A stretch of 64,000 bases of DNA from Leptospirales bacterium (GTDB lineage: Bacteria > Spirochaetota > Leptospiria > Leptospirales > Leptonemataceae): positions 62,001 through 126,000 of the forward strand of contig JAIBBM010000002.1 in assembly GCA_019694685.1 (NCBI GenBank), given 5' to 3'. Positions within the stretch are counted from its first letter, which is position 1. The number at the start of each line of letters is the position of its first letter. Shown here piece by piece: positions 8,923 through 17,627 of this stretch. Under the pieces are notes generated by a model. That model ran no database searches. It was not told the DNA's origin and was given only the letters and a program-made list of their open reading frames with translations. A program made the translations under genes and the position numbers.

Positions 8923-8951
8923 TCTTCTATTGAAAGCCGGGATTCCCACGA

Positions 8952-9320
8952 TCAAGCAGAATAAGCGATTACAACGCGATCGACAAGCACTGAGAACACG
9001 GCCCCTGCCAGATAGGCGGCTATGTCCGCGAAATCAAATGTAGATCCAAGCATAGTCCTGAGCAGTCCACGCTCAAGCCCGAGCCAGTCTGCGAAATGAA
9101 AGTACTGGAGGCTCTCTACAAAGCAGGCGAAAAGAAACAAGAGCGCTGCGAGTTTCTTTGATTCAAAATCGCGCAAGATCTTGAACAGAAAGAACATGAG
9201 ACAAACCACGAGGATATCGCCTGCGGTGCCTCTGACCAGAGTGTATTGCGGATTCTTCAAGATCCAGACTCCTGCCAGAAGAGTCAAAATGGATAAGCAA
9301 AAATATAGAATTCGCCTCAT
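8952..9320 (-). CDS. DUF2809-like small membrane protein
   Basis: About 122 residues with four predicted membrane helices. The pattern of a cytoplasmic FESKK loop, then FVESLQYF, and a late stretch around STFDFADIAAYLAG matches DUF2809, a family of small inner-membrane proteins of unknown function. ATG 9320 is preceded by GGTGAC at a good distance; the open frame extends 16 codons further but without a membrane segment. Likely co-transcribed with the lipoprotein just downstream. Confidence 0.8.
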   Translation of the reverse strand: MRRILYFCLSILTLLAGVWILKNPQYTLVRGTAGDILVVCLMFFLFKILRDFESKKLAALLFLFACFVESLQYFHFADWLGLERGLLRTMLGSTFDFADIAAYLAGAVFSVLVDRVVIAYSA

Positions 9321-9404
9321 CGGGTCACCAGCATCATGACGCGAAGACGAACTGCAATGCGAAAACAAAGGTTGCGGCGCAATCGCCCAGGTTTACGATG
9401 AGCC

Positions 9405-11432
9405 GTGATCGGGCGCCTGCTCATCGTTCTACTCTTGTTCACTTCTTACGGCTCCGTTTTCGCGGAGATGCTGCCTCCGGAAAAATGGTCCTACATACAA
9501 ACGGGAAGGCCTTCTCTCTGGACATGGAAAGAACTTGAATCCAAAACGTGGACCAGGGCTACAAAACTCTCCTTCTCAGGCCGCCAGGGGAATATGGTAT
9601 ATCTAAAGACAACCATTCCTTCGCTCGAAATCGCGGACCCGTCTATTTACATCTCTCTAGTTTCCCAATCATTTGAAGTGTACTGCAATGGAAACATGAT
9701 CTATCAATTTGGAAATCCCAATCGCGGCAGAGAAGGGTTCAGCGGATGGCCGGCTCACATCATTCCCATCCCAAAATCCTGCGATGCGAAGAGCACTATC
9801 ATTTTCAAAATCTACTCTGACCTGATGCTACTCGGATTTTCGGGCCCGTCAGATCCAGAATACGCGAATCGCGCGGACATCGAAGCGAAAATAGTCAAAC
9901 GAGACATCGATCGCTTCTCTCTTGGCTTTCTTTATATCATGACCGGAGCTTTTTCCTGTTTCATGTACGCGCGGAGAAGAAAGCAAATCTCTTACCTCAC
10001 TTTTGGCGCATTCGCTCTTTGTGCGGGAATCTATTCGGTAACCAATCGCACTCTTGAAATCCAGCATTTGATCTGGCATGCACCCATGGCTCTCTACTAT
10101 ATAGAGTACACCACTCTCTTTCTGCTTCCCGCAACAATTGCACTCTTCTTTCGCGAGATCGCCGTGGAAGGTCGAGTCTACGCAGCGATCGCTCTGGTGC
10201 ATGTGCTCTATTTCTCAGGGGCTATGATTCTTGACCTGACTCTTGTGCCTCTTTACCACGCACTTCTTCCCTTTTTCAACGTAGCCTTGATTTCAGCAAT
10301 CATCGGGTTGATATTTATGGTGCGCGAAATCAAACGCGGAAACAAAGAAGCACGAACGCTCAGCTTTGGCCTAACTCTCTTTGTATTAACCGCGATCTAT
10401 GACCTTCTGGGAAATCTTGGATACATTCCGTGGCCCAGACAGCTTGTTTCCTGGGGATTTTTCGCGTTCATGCTATCCATGATTTATGTTCTGGAAGTGA
10501 GATTCTCCGCCGATCAAGATCGCCTGACGTTGTACGCCGCTGAACTGGAGGGGGCAAAAGCAAACCTGGAAGAAAAAGTAGAGCTCCGAACAGACGAACT
10601 ACGAAAATCTCTGGAAACAGTGCGAGAACTGAAGACTGCTCAGGACGGGGACTACTTCCTCACTTCTCTCCTTCTGCGTCCTCTCGCGCGCAACGCGGCA
10701 GACAGCGGTATCATAGAAGTAGACACGCTGACAAAACAGAAAAAGCAATTTGAATTCAAGAATCGGAAATATGAAATCGGCGGGGACATTTCAATCAGTG
10801 ACACAATTGAACTTTCCGGCAAACGCTACATTGTCTTCGCTAATGCGGACGCCATGGGAAAATCCCTCCAGGGCGCCGGCGGGGCCATTGTACTTGGCTC
10901 GGTGTTTAATTCATTGATCATTCGCTCGCGCTTTCAGGGCGACTATGCAAAAAGAACGCCCGTAGAATGGATCACCCAGGCTTTTCTGGAATTGCAGCAC
11001 GTATTCGAGAGCTTCGATTGTTCTATGCTTGTTTCCTGCGTGCTCGGCCTGGTAGAGGAAGAAACTGGACTGTTGACCTACGTTTCCGCAGAGCATCCGT
11101 CTGTAGTACTGTTCCGTGACGCAAAAGCTTCCTTTCTGGATACAGAAACTGCACACCTCAAACTGGGCACCCCTCATACAATCACAGACGTTCACATTAG
11201 ATCCTTCCAGATGAAAAAAGGAGATCATATCATTGCTGGCTCAGATGGAAGAGATGATCTACATCTGGGAGGAGCGAATATTCGCATTATGAACGAAAAC
11301 GAACTCCTCTTTCTTGAAATCGTGGAACGCGCAAAAGGAGATCTCAAAGAGATCGCCGCTCAGCTGGAAAAAGAAGGCAGCCTCACAGACGATCTCACCT
11401 TACTGCGGTTAGCTTATAACGCGAAGAATTAG
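9405..11432 (+). CDS. 7TMR-DISM receptor with SpoIIE/PP2C phosphatase output
   Basis: A 675-residue receptor. It has a signal peptide (~1-20), an extracytoplasmic jelly-roll-like sensor (~20-165), a seven-helix membrane domain (~170-370), a coiled coil (~375-415), and a C-terminal PP2C-type phosphatase of the SpoIIE/RsbU class (~440-670). Metal-binding motifs are visible as GGDISISD, NADAMGKS, GSDGRDDL and LTDDLTLL. Such phosphatases dephosphorylate STAS anti-anti-sigma proteins, opposing RsbW-like kinases such as those at 5595 and 22211. The start is a GTG; no in-frame ATG would preserve the signal peptide. Its last 38 bases overlap the convergent AraC gene. Confidence 0.88.
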   Translation: MIGRLLIVLLLFTSYGSVFAEMLPPEKWSYIQTGRPSLWTWKELESKTWTRATKLSFSGRQGNMVYLKTTIPSLEIADPSIYISLVSQSFEVYCNGNMIYQFGNPNRGREGFSGWPAHIIPIPKSCDAKSTIIFKIYSDLMLLGFSGPSDPEYANRADIEAKIVKRDIDRFSLGFLYIMTGAFSCFMYARRRKQISYLTFGAFALCAGIYSVTNRTLEIQHLIWHAPMALYYIEYTTLFLLPATIALFFREIAVEGRVYAAIALVHVLYFSGAMILDLTLVPLYHALLPFFNVALISAIIGLIFMVREIKRGNKEARTLSFGLTLFVLTAIYDLLGNLGYIPWPRQLVSWGFFAFMLSMIYVLEVRFSADQDRLTLYAAELEGAKANLEEKVELRTDELRKSLETVRELKTAQDGDYFLTSLLLRPLARNAADSGIIEVDTLTKQKKQFEFKNRKYEIGGDISISDTIELSGKRYIVFANADAMGKSLQGAGGAIVLGSVFNSLIIRSRFQGDYAKRTPVEWITQAFLELQHVFESFDCSMLVSCVLGLVEEETGLLTYVSAEHPSVVLFRDAKASFLDTETAHLKLGTPHTITDVHIRSFQMKKGDHIIAGSDGRDDLHLGGANIRIMNENELLFLEIVERAKGDLKEIAAQLEKEGSLTDDLTLLRLAYNAKN

Positions 11433-12312
11433 CCGGCAAAGGAGACCTTGGAGATCTGCCAAAGACTCTCTTGAAAGCCTTGGAAAAAGCAAAGGCAGAG
11501 GAATACCCAACTGCCTGGGCTGCATCCTCAAGAGTCATAGATTCATCCTCAAGCAAAACGCGTCCGGCATCCAGCCTCAGTCTCGCAACATAATCCATCA
11601 CAGTCATTCCCATGGCGCCTCGAAAGCGAGAAGCAAGCGAAGCCCTGGACATTCCCACCATACGCGCCAGACCATCCAGAGTCCAGGCATGAGCGGGCTT
11701 TCTGTGAACAGAATCCAATACTGATGAAATCTTTTCATCCAGCATGGCGCTGCGAAATCCAGGCTGACGCGCAGGGTGTGATCCAAGCCAGTGTCGCAGG
11801 GCATAGAATAGCATAATATCAGTTAGTCGCTCGAGGATAAGGGCGGACCCGTTTTCATTGCCCTGTTCTGCAGAAAGAAGAGAAAGTGCAGTCTGAAGAG
11901 GATGGTGAGGAGGAATTTCTGATCCTCGCACAAGAACGATAGGCGGCAATTCTCTGAAGAACGAATGCGCATCTCCGTCCGGAAATTCGTATCTCATTGA
12001 AGTGATCTGCACCACGGGGCCGTTCCTGGTGCGCATAGAAGCCTCAGAAAATTTGGATATGTCCAGAACCTTCTGGCCTGGTTCTGAAACTAGATCATGA
12101 GGAACACCGCGCATGACAAATACTAGATCCCCCTTCTCAAGCTTCACTTCCTCTTCATCGTGCACCAGATAGCAACTGCCCAGAGTGATGACATGAAAGC
12201 CACCGCTGCGATCGCAGGGAAAACGAAAGCCCCAGGAGCCTCGAATTGTCTTTCGCAAAAGCATGTGATTGGTCCAGCGTGCCTGCTGGAGAATACCGGA
12301 AAGAAGATCCAT
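11395..12312 (-). CDS. AraC-family transcriptional regulator with cupin sensor
   Basis: A 305-residue regulator. The N-terminal half (~1-150) has cupin features (GGFHVITLGSCYLV, KGDLVFVMRGVPHDL), the usual AraC ligand pocket. The C-terminal ~100 residues carry two helix-turn-helix units (LARMVGMSRASLASRFR and DAAQAVGYSSAFAFSKAFKRVFG) ending in the typical SP..RS tail. It is divergent from the NmrA-like reductase gene, with 127 bases between that contain an inverted repeat suited to AraC binding. The likely target is therefore its neighbour and itself. The 3' end overlaps the convergent receptor gene. Confidence 0.92.
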   Translation of the reverse strand: MDLLSGILQQARWTNHMLLRKTIRGSWGFRFPCDRSGGFHVITLGSCYLVHDEEEVKLEKGDLVFVMRGVPHDLVSEPGQKVLDISKFSEASMRTRNGPVVQITSMRYEFPDGDAHSFFRELPPIVLVRGSEIPPHHPLQTALSLLSAEQGNENGSALILERLTDIMLFYALRHWLGSHPARQPGFRSAMLDEKISSVLDSVHRKPAHAWTLDGLARMVGMSRASLASRFRGAMGMTVMDYVARLRLDAGRVLLEDESMTLEDAAQAVGYSSAFAFSKAFKRVFGRSPRSPLPANSSRYKLTAVR

Positions 12313-12340
12313 GATCCCAAAAATATACCGGGATGTTCAA

Positions 12341-12382
12341 ACGTCCAATGATTTATACTCCTGGATATGCTTCTTTGGACGT
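12341..12382. promoter_or_regulatory. inverted repeat, candidate AraC operator
   Basis: Perfect 8-base inverted repeat: ACGTCCAA at 12341-12348 and TTGGACGT at 12375-12382, centres 34 bases apart, about three helical turns. It lies midway between the divergent AraC and NmrA-like genes. The distal half ends eight bases before the -35 hexamer of the NmrA-like promoter, the usual place for an AraC activator. Confidence 0.5.
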
Positions 12383-12389
12383 CCGGACA

Positions 12390-12418
12390 TTGCCAGAACG
12401 CAATCTGTGCGCTACACT
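12390..12418 (+). promoter_or_regulatory. sigma-70-type promoter of the NmrA-like gene
   Basis: TTGCCA at 12390-12395 and TACACT at 12413-12418 with exactly 17 bases between, followed about 20 bases later by the ribosome binding site GAGGAAA and a GTG start at 12440. Confidence 0.6.
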
Positions 12419-12439
12419 TAGATCAGAACGGAGGAAAGT

Positions 12440-13288
12440 GTGAAAATATTTGTATATGGCGCAACCGGAATGGTTGGGCAAAACGTAGTGAATCAACTGT
12501 TGGCCGCAGGCCATGAGGTTTTTGCTGGAAGCCGCAAGCCAGAATCAGGAAAGGCGTCCAGAGGGCTCACCTGGGTGAAGGCGGACGCTGCCAATCCGCA
12601 AGCAGGCGTTGAAATCCTGGACAAAGTAGACAGAGCATTCTTCATCGCCCCGCCCGGCTTTACAGACCAGTATGCAATCCTCAGCCCCTGGCTGAATCGC
12701 GCCAAAGAAAAGAAGCTTCAAAAAGTAGTACTGATGACTGCGATGGGAGTGGAGCACGCTCCAGCAGAAGCGCCCTTTCGCAAGGTAGAACTCATGCTGG
12801 AAGGCTCCGGTTTGAACTACAACATTGTGAGACCGAACTGGTTCATGCAAAACTTCCAGACATTTTGGATCGGCGGGATCAAATCAGACGGTAAAATCTA
12901 CTTTCCGGGCGGAGATGCGAAAGCAAGCTTCATAGATGCAAGAGACATCTCTTCATCCGTTGTTTCTCTGCTCACTGAAGATAAATTCAACAACCAGGCG
13001 TTCGCGCTCACTGGACCTGCCGCAGTCACTCACGATGAAGTGGCAGCTGCTCTCTCCAGCGTCAGCGGAAAAAGCATAACATACGTAAACGTAACGCCTG
13101 AGGACTTCAAGAAAGGTCTTCTCTCTGGCGGAGTTCCAAACGATTACGCGGACTTCCTGGTTTTCATTGCAGGGAACCTCAGGGAGGGACATGCATCCCC
13201 GGTCACAGCAACCGTGAAGCAAATCACGGGAAAAGAGCCGATTGCGTTCCAACAGTATGCAAACGACAACCAGGCTGCCTGGAAATAA
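12440..13288 (+). CDS. NmrA-like NAD(P)-binding oxidoreductase
   Basis: A 282-residue protein of the atypical short-chain dehydrogenase group (NmrA/HSCARG/QOR2-like). It opens with the Rossmann motif YGATGMVGQNV and a basic residue patch (AGSRKPES) that favours NADP. The segment MTAMGVEHA..PFRKVELMLEGSGLNYNIVRPNWFMQN is typical of this family, which lacks the canonical Tyr-Lys pair and often acts as redox sensor or quinone reductase. The GTG start is well placed after GAGGAAA. Transcription is probably controlled by the divergent AraC protein and ends at the hairpin at 13302-13333. Confidence 0.9.
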   Translation: MKIFVYGATGMVGQNVVNQLLAAGHEVFAGSRKPESGKASRGLTWVKADAANPQAGVEILDKVDRAFFIAPPGFTDQYAILSPWLNRAKEKKLQKVVLMTAMGVEHAPAEAPFRKVELMLEGSGLNYNIVRPNWFMQNFQTFWIGGIKSDGKIYFPGGDAKASFIDARDISSSVVSLLTEDKFNNQAFALTGPAAVTHDEVAAALSSVSGKSITYVNVTPEDFKKGLLSGGVPNDYADFLVFIAGNLREGHASPVTATVKQITGKEPIAFQQYANDNQAAWK

Positions 13289-13301
13289 CCTGAGAAACGA
13301 T

Positions 13302-13333
13302 GCCGTGGCACCCGCCACGGCTTGAATTTTTTT
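13302..13333 (+). terminator. intrinsic terminator
   Basis: Seven-pair stem GCCGTGG/CCACGGC (13302-13308 with 13315-13321), six-base loop, followed by a run of seven T at 13327-13333. It lies 13 bases after the NmrA-like stop codon and is the clearest intrinsic terminator in the window. Confidence 0.85.
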
Positions 13334-13358
13334 CTAGACAGAATCCACCTTCCACTCC

Positions 13359-13382
13359 GGATTAGACAGATCGGTCTAATCC
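13359..13382. promoter_or_regulatory. 24-base palindrome, TetR-type operator
   Basis: Half-sites GGATTAGAC (13359-13367) and its exact complement GTCTAATCC (13374-13382) around a six-base centre. The TAGAC...GTCTA core is the form seen at many TetR-family operators. It ends 12 bases before the ATG of the alcohol dehydrogenase, overlapping the expected promoter or leader, so a bound repressor would block expression. Confidence 0.6.
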
Positions 13383-13394
13383 CGGAGGCGGAAC

Positions 13395-14420
13395 ATGAAG
13401 CGACTCGTTTTCCAGAAAAAAGGAATCATTGATTGGGAAGAATGTCCGGCACCTGTCATCACAGGGCCCAACCAGGCCATTGTTCGGCCGCTGGCGATTG
13501 CTCGCTGTGACCTTGACATTCCCATTGTACTCGGGCAGACATTGTTTCGCCCTCCTTTCGCCATCGGACACGAATTCGTAGGATCTATTGAATCCGTTTC
13601 TGAGGACCTGGCTGGCCAGTTTCAAAAGGGAGATCGAGTGGCCGTTGCATTCCAGATCTCATGCGGCACGTGCCCCATGTGCACCGGAGGCCTATCCAAG
13701 AACTGCACTACTGTTACACCGGCGGCCAACTACGGAATGGCACCTGCGGCAAAAGAATTTGGAGGAGCCCTCGCTGATTTTGTAAAGGTACCTTTCGCCA
13801 GTTCGATGCTTCTGAGATTGCCGCCTAACGTTCCTGCGGCGTCTGTTGCAAGCCTGAGCGACAATATTGCAGAAGCGTGGAAGCTGGCAGGCTCAGTGCT
13901 GAGCAATCGTCCATCTTCTACAGTTCTGATTCTAGGCGGAGTGGCTTCGAGCATTGGCCTCTATACTGCTATGCTTGCGAAAATCATGACAAAAGGATCT
14001 GTTCTCTATATGGACACCGATCCGGCGCGAGTCCTTCATGCAGAGCGACTTGGAATTCAAGCAGAGCACGTCAAAGAGTTCCCAAAATCGCGCGGAAAGT
14101 TTGACCTCGTCTGCGAATGCGCTGCAAGTGAGGCAGGCTGGACTTGCGCCACAAGATCCGTAGCTCCGGCGGGTGTGCTGACAACGGCGTCCATCTTCTG
14201 GACCAACAAGCTTGAAATCCCGTTCCTCGAATTTTATAATGGTGGAGTGGAGCTACGAATCAGCCGCGTGGATTCAAGAGAGATGATGGAGAAAATGTTG
14301 ACTCTGATATCTGATGGAACCTATGACCCCGGCCTGGTTACAACCAGCACAGCCTCTCTCGCGGATGCGAAAGAGGCCTGGATGGAGCCTGCGACCAAGC
14401 TGGTGATCACAAATGAATAG
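13395..14420 (+). CDS. zinc-dependent alcohol dehydrogenase (MDR superfamily)
   Basis: A 341-residue medium-chain dehydrogenase/reductase. Catalytic-zinc residues appear as Cys in IARCDLD and in GHEF. The structural-zinc lobe has four Cys in CGTCPMCTGG...NC. A Rossmann fold with ILGGVASSIGLYTA binds the cofactor, and Asp in YMDTDPARV suggests NAD. The usual second catalytic-zinc Cys/Glu region is less clear. A ribosome binding site (GGAGGCGG) lies just downstream of the TetR-type palindrome, so the gene is probably repressed by a TetR protein; none is encoded nearby. It converges on the cyclophilin gene with two bases between stops. Confidence 0.9.
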   Translation: MKRLVFQKKGIIDWEECPAPVITGPNQAIVRPLAIARCDLDIPIVLGQTLFRPPFAIGHEFVGSIESVSEDLAGQFQKGDRVAVAFQISCGTCPMCTGGLSKNCTTVTPAANYGMAPAAKEFGGALADFVKVPFASSMLLRLPPNVPAASVASLSDNIAEAWKLAGSVLSNRPSSTVLILGGVASSIGLYTAMLAKIMTKGSVLYMDTDPARVLHAERLGIQAEHVKEFPKSRGKFDLVCECAASEAGWTCATRSVAPAGVLTTASIFWTNKLEIPFLEFYNGGVELRISRVDSREMMEKMLTLISDGTYDPGLVTTSTASLADAKEAWMEPATKLVITNE

Positions 14421-14422
14421 AT

Positions 14423-14887
14423 CTATCCTTTGATCTCTTCCATCTTGATGATGGCGTCTCCCATCTTGATTTTGTCCACGACGTCCATACCGTTTTCGAG
14501 GACGCGCCCGAATACGGTGTACTGCATATTCAGGTGCGGCGCGTCTTTCAATACTATATAAAATTGACTATTAGCGGAATTTGGATTCTGTGTTCGAGCC
14601 ATGGCCAGACTGCCACGCGTGTTCTTCTGAAGGGGGCTTACCTCTAAAGGCAGATCAGGAAGATCCGAACCACCTGCACCCACACCCGGTTGATTCAACC
14701 CATTCTTTGTTTTTGGATCTCCGGCCTGGGCTACGAAATCGGGAACAATGCGATGAAATAAAATCCCATCGTAGAAGCCCTTGCCTGCCAGAGTGAGAAT
14801 GCGTTCCGCGTGCCTGGGCGCTACATCGTTGTAGAGTTCGCACTCAATGGTTCCTGCAGGTAGAGTAATTCGAATTTTTGGATACAT
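14423..14887 (-). CDS. cyclophilin-type peptidyl-prolyl isomerase
   Basis: A 154-residue single-domain cyclophilin that speeds cis-trans isomerisation of prolyl bonds during folding. Family residues are present: FHRIVPDFVAQAGDP (catalytic Arg), GSLAMAR, NSANSQFYIVL and the YTVFGRV end region. No signal peptide, so it should act in the cytoplasm. Length is typical of minimal bacterial cyclophilins. It starts at ATG 14887, about 80 bases downstream of the SGNH hydrolase gene, and may be the last gene of that transcript. Confidence 0.95.
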   Translation of the reverse strand: MYPKIRITLPAGTIECELYNDVAPRHAERILTLAGKGFYDGILFHRIVPDFVAQAGDPKTKNGLNQPGVGAGGSDLPDLPLEVSPLQKNTRGSLAMARTQNPNSANSQFYIVLKDAPHLNMQYTVFGRVLENGMDVVDKIKMGDAIIKMEEIKG

Positions 14888-14969
14888 GGACTGAAGATTT
14901 CTGAACCCTTTGTCCCGTCCGCCAGAAAAACAATTTCTCAGACTACGCGAAAAGGTCCGACAAGATCGC

Positions 14970-16046
14970 CTAACGCGTGCCCAGTTGCACTAGAATCGCA
15001 CGTGCGATCGCCGCATGACCATCCGCATTGATATGGCCATTGCCAGGGAAATACTTTGTACCTGGGTCGCGCGATAGCGCGACCTGACCATCCACGAAAA
15101 TAGCGCCTGATCTGGCTGCCGCGAGCCTTACCATGGCCCGCACTGCATTTTGCTCCTGGCTTACAAGCGAATACTGGTAGATGGTTCTGTCTGGAATATG
15201 GATGAGCACAAGCCGGGCATCTGGTGCAAGAACGCGCAAATCCTGGATCATCCGATCCATAGATGCAGCCAGCATTTCCAGGCGATTCGACCACGGGCTT
15301 TCCATCTTTGTCTTTCCGTAAAAACCAAACGAATCCGAATTCTTACTCGCGTCCGTTCCTGGAGGCAGCTCGGCCGGAGCTGTCCCCGCGCGAAAGAACC
15401 ACGGACTATGGTTTTCCTTCAGCCGAATTCGCAGGGCAGAAAGAAACGAAGAGTGTTCTGTAAGATGAATGCGAAGCGATTCCTTTTCCGATAGAGGTTT
15501 GACTCGCACATCTTGACCGAGGGAGATGAATTCTGACATCGCATCCATATCTGTCGCATCGTTATCATAAATCTGAACAAAGACTGCTTCCGGTGTGAGG
15601 CGTTTCAAAAACTTCTGGTTTCTCAAGACATAGAAAGGAGGTGCCCCTCCATGCATGCCGGCGTTAAAGAAGTCTTTGCGTTTGCTCCGCGCTACTGCGG
15701 CTGCGAATGTTTTCTCGCAGTCTACGCCCAGTCCTTCCGTAAACGAATCACCTATAAAATAGAAGCCGCCCTTTGCGGGAGGCTCTCGACCCACTTCGCC
15801 GGAACCACACACCCTTAGACCCATCGAGTCCGTCCTGAACGTTATGCGGTATTCCTCTGCGGTTGAAACCAGATCGAGACCCGGTTTGTACGCGTATCTT
15901 GTTACCGGATCAAGGGCAGTAACTGGATCAACGCGAGAGGCAAACGCACCCGCTGTAGTTTCAAGAAGACCCGCGCTACAGACAACCGCCAGCGCGCCGT
16001 AGGCGATTCTAAGGATGCCACTCAAGATATTCTGACTCCAGAGCAT
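14970..16046 (-). CDS. membrane-anchored SGNH/GDSL hydrolase-like protein
   Basis: About 358 residues with an N-terminal membrane helix (SGILRIAYGALAVVCSAGLL) and a long extracytoplasmic domain. It carries the GDSL-type block FIGDSFTEGLGV with the presumed nucleophile Ser and a late GHINADGH block with the presumed catalytic Asp/His. The family includes esterases and O-acetyl esterases or transferases acting on envelope sugars. It overlaps the LptE-like gene by about 38 bases and is the last gene of the gld operon. The earlier in-frame start is TTG at 16064; ATG 16046 is preferred. Confidence 0.82.
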   Translation of the reverse strand: MLWSQNILSGILRIAYGALAVVCSAGLLETTAGAFASRVDPVTALDPVTRYAYKPGLDLVSTAEEYRITFRTDSMGLRVCGSGEVGREPPAKGGFYFIGDSFTEGLGVDCEKTFAAAVARSKRKDFFNAGMHGGAPPFYVLRNQKFLKRLTPEAVFVQIYDNDATDMDAMSEFISLGQDVRVKPLSEKESLRIHLTEHSSFLSALRIRLKENHSPWFFRAGTAPAELPPGTDASKNSDSFGFYGKTKMESPWSNRLEMLAASMDRMIQDLRVLAPDARLVLIHIPDRTIYQYSLVSQEQNAVRAMVRLAAARSGAIFVDGQVALSRDPGTKYFPGNGHINADGHAAIARAILVQLGTR

Positions 16047-16545
16047 CCGAGATCTTGGAAGCAAGGATTCTCAGCATTCTCTGCCTTGCTTGAAACTCAG
16101 GTTCTTTGTATCCCTCTTTTTCTGAAAACTGAATGGTCTGCGTGACTTCACCAGATTTGTCGAGCAAAGGTCCGCCGGTGGAACGAGCAGGATTTTCGCG
16201 CATCTTGATATGCACGGTGGTCAACATTTCGTATCGTGTTGGGTTTCTAAAGTTGTCATACATCCTGCCCTCTTTAGAAAAAACAACGACCTCCCCATAA
16301 ACCCAGATACGAGCATCTTCTCGATTGCTCACAACTTTGAAATTATCCCTTCTACTGAGTTCTTTCTTGAGCCAGTCTGTGATCTCTGCCTGTACGTCCG
16401 GCTGAAATGTTTCGTTTGAGAAATTGTGTACGAATATGGTTCGCGTCGCCGGATCTCTGTCAGACAAATCAGTGTGCTGCAAAAGCCGACAGGTTCCCTG
16501 TGCAGCGATCACACATAGAATGCAGACTCGCTGCGCAATCGTCAT
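16009..16545 (-). CDS. LptE-like lipoprotein
   Basis: A 178-residue lipoprotein with a weak lipobox (AAQGTC). The mature part, with IFVHNFSNETFQPDVQAEIT followed by LKKELSRRDNFKVVS and ARIWVYGEVVVFSK, follows the beta-alpha-beta pattern of LptE, the outer-membrane plug protein of lipopolysaccharide export, or of the related DUF4136 group. It overlaps the DUF4340 gene by four bases (ATGA). Placed with a Gld-type transporter and an SGNH hydrolase, it suggests a job in outer-membrane assembly. LptE assignment is by pattern only. Confidence 0.65.
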   Translation of the reverse strand: MTIAQRVCILCVIAAQGTCRLLQHTDLSDRDPATRTIFVHNFSNETFQPDVQAEITDWLKKELSRRDNFKVVSNREDARIWVYGEVVVFSKEGRMYDNFRNPTRYEMLTTVHIKMRENPARSTGGPLLDKSGEVTQTIQFSEKEGYKEPEFQARQRMLRILASKISDALESEYLEWHP

Positions 16546-17627
16546 CTGGTGGGCTCTACAGCCGGGCTTGCGTTTGGCTGATCTTTTTGCTCGTGATTTC
16601 TTTTCTCAACCTCAGCTTTTTTCTGCAGTGACTCGACGATCTGATCTATCTTGCTTGCAAGATCATGCTCCACGTTTGCGCGCACGAAATCTGTGCCTGG
16701 CTCCACAGTAGATTGCACTGTTATAAGAGAGTCTTTGCCATTCTGAATCACATAACTGGAACGAAGGCGAATGATTGTTTCATCCTGCCCTTTGACCTTA
16801 ACTTTAACCACGGTTGTGTCTTTTCCAGCACGCTTCCAGGCATCTTCGGCAGACGGAAGTCCGTCCGCGTCGCGATACTCCAGAATTTGAATTTCGCGCA
16901 CTGCATTCTCGAGAGCAGAAGCCTGGTTAAGCGGGATTTCTGTTCCTTGTCGATCGCGCCAGCGGGGCAGTTCGATGCCGTCTTTCTTGTATTTTTCCTG
17001 CTTCATCCAATAAGACTTGATCGGGCCTCCACCGTCAATGGTGACCTCAAGTTCTTCTGTAAATGAATCCGTGCTGTAGACCAGAAAACGCTGCTCGCGA
17101 AACTCTTTGATTGGTTTGTCAAAGCGCTCAAACAAATAAGAAGGCATCAACAGCACCTGGTCTTTAAAAGAGGGATCATCGCAGCGAACAAACGTGTTTC
17201 CGGTTTGATTCTTTTTTCCAACCGTCAAACGAAGCGGAGCAGAACCTATTTTTTCGTACAGGATGACTTGCGGCGATTCTGCAGTGAATCCAAGCTCTTC
17301 TACTCTTTCGGGAGTTAGTTTGTACTGGCCTGCGTTGCGCGGTTTGCTAAAATCGGTGAAGATATTTTTTGCATTATAGTTTCCCCGCCTGGCAGATTTG
17401 CCCGAACCCTCAACTGTAAACTCGTCCCTGATCAGGCCTGCTTTTCGAACCAGGCGCAAAGAAGTTGCACGATTTTTGCCCGCAGATACGTATTCAATTG
17501 CATCAAAATCTTTTTTCCAGAAGATCGCGTCCGGTTTGTCTTTCTGCGTGCCGGGGCCAAACAACAATAACAGCCCGAGGATCAGCAGAGATCCTACGCC
17601 CAGAATGATTCCGAGTCGTCTGTTCAT
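16542..17627 (-). CDS. DUF4340 domain protein of the gld operon
   Basis: A 361-residue protein with an N-terminal membrane helix (GIILGVGSLLILGLLLLFG) and an extracytoplasmic region made of repeated beta units such as GFTAESPQVILYEK and LRLTVGKKN, typical of DUF4340. DUF4340 genes regularly follow GldG-like genes, so this protein probably works on the outer face of that ABC complex. It has a charged, low-complexity tail. The start overlaps the gldG stop by four bases. Confidence 0.85.
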   Translation of the reverse strand: MNRRLGIILGVGSLLILGLLLLFGPGTQKDKPDAIFWKKDFDAIEYVSAGKNRATSLRLVRKAGLIRDEFTVEGSGKSARRGNYNAKNIFTDFSKPRNAGQYKLTPERVEELGFTAESPQVILYEKIGSAPLRLTVGKKNQTGNTFVRCDDPSFKDQVLLMPSYLFERFDKPIKEFREQRFLVYSTDSFTEELEVTIDGGGPIKSYWMKQEKYKKDGIELPRWRDRQGTEIPLNQASALENAVREIQILEYRDADGLPSAEDAWKRAGKDTTVVKVKVKGQDETIIRLRSSYVIQNGKDSLITVQSTVEPGTDFVRANVEHDLASKIDQIVESLQKKAEVEKRNHEQKDQPNASPAVEPTR

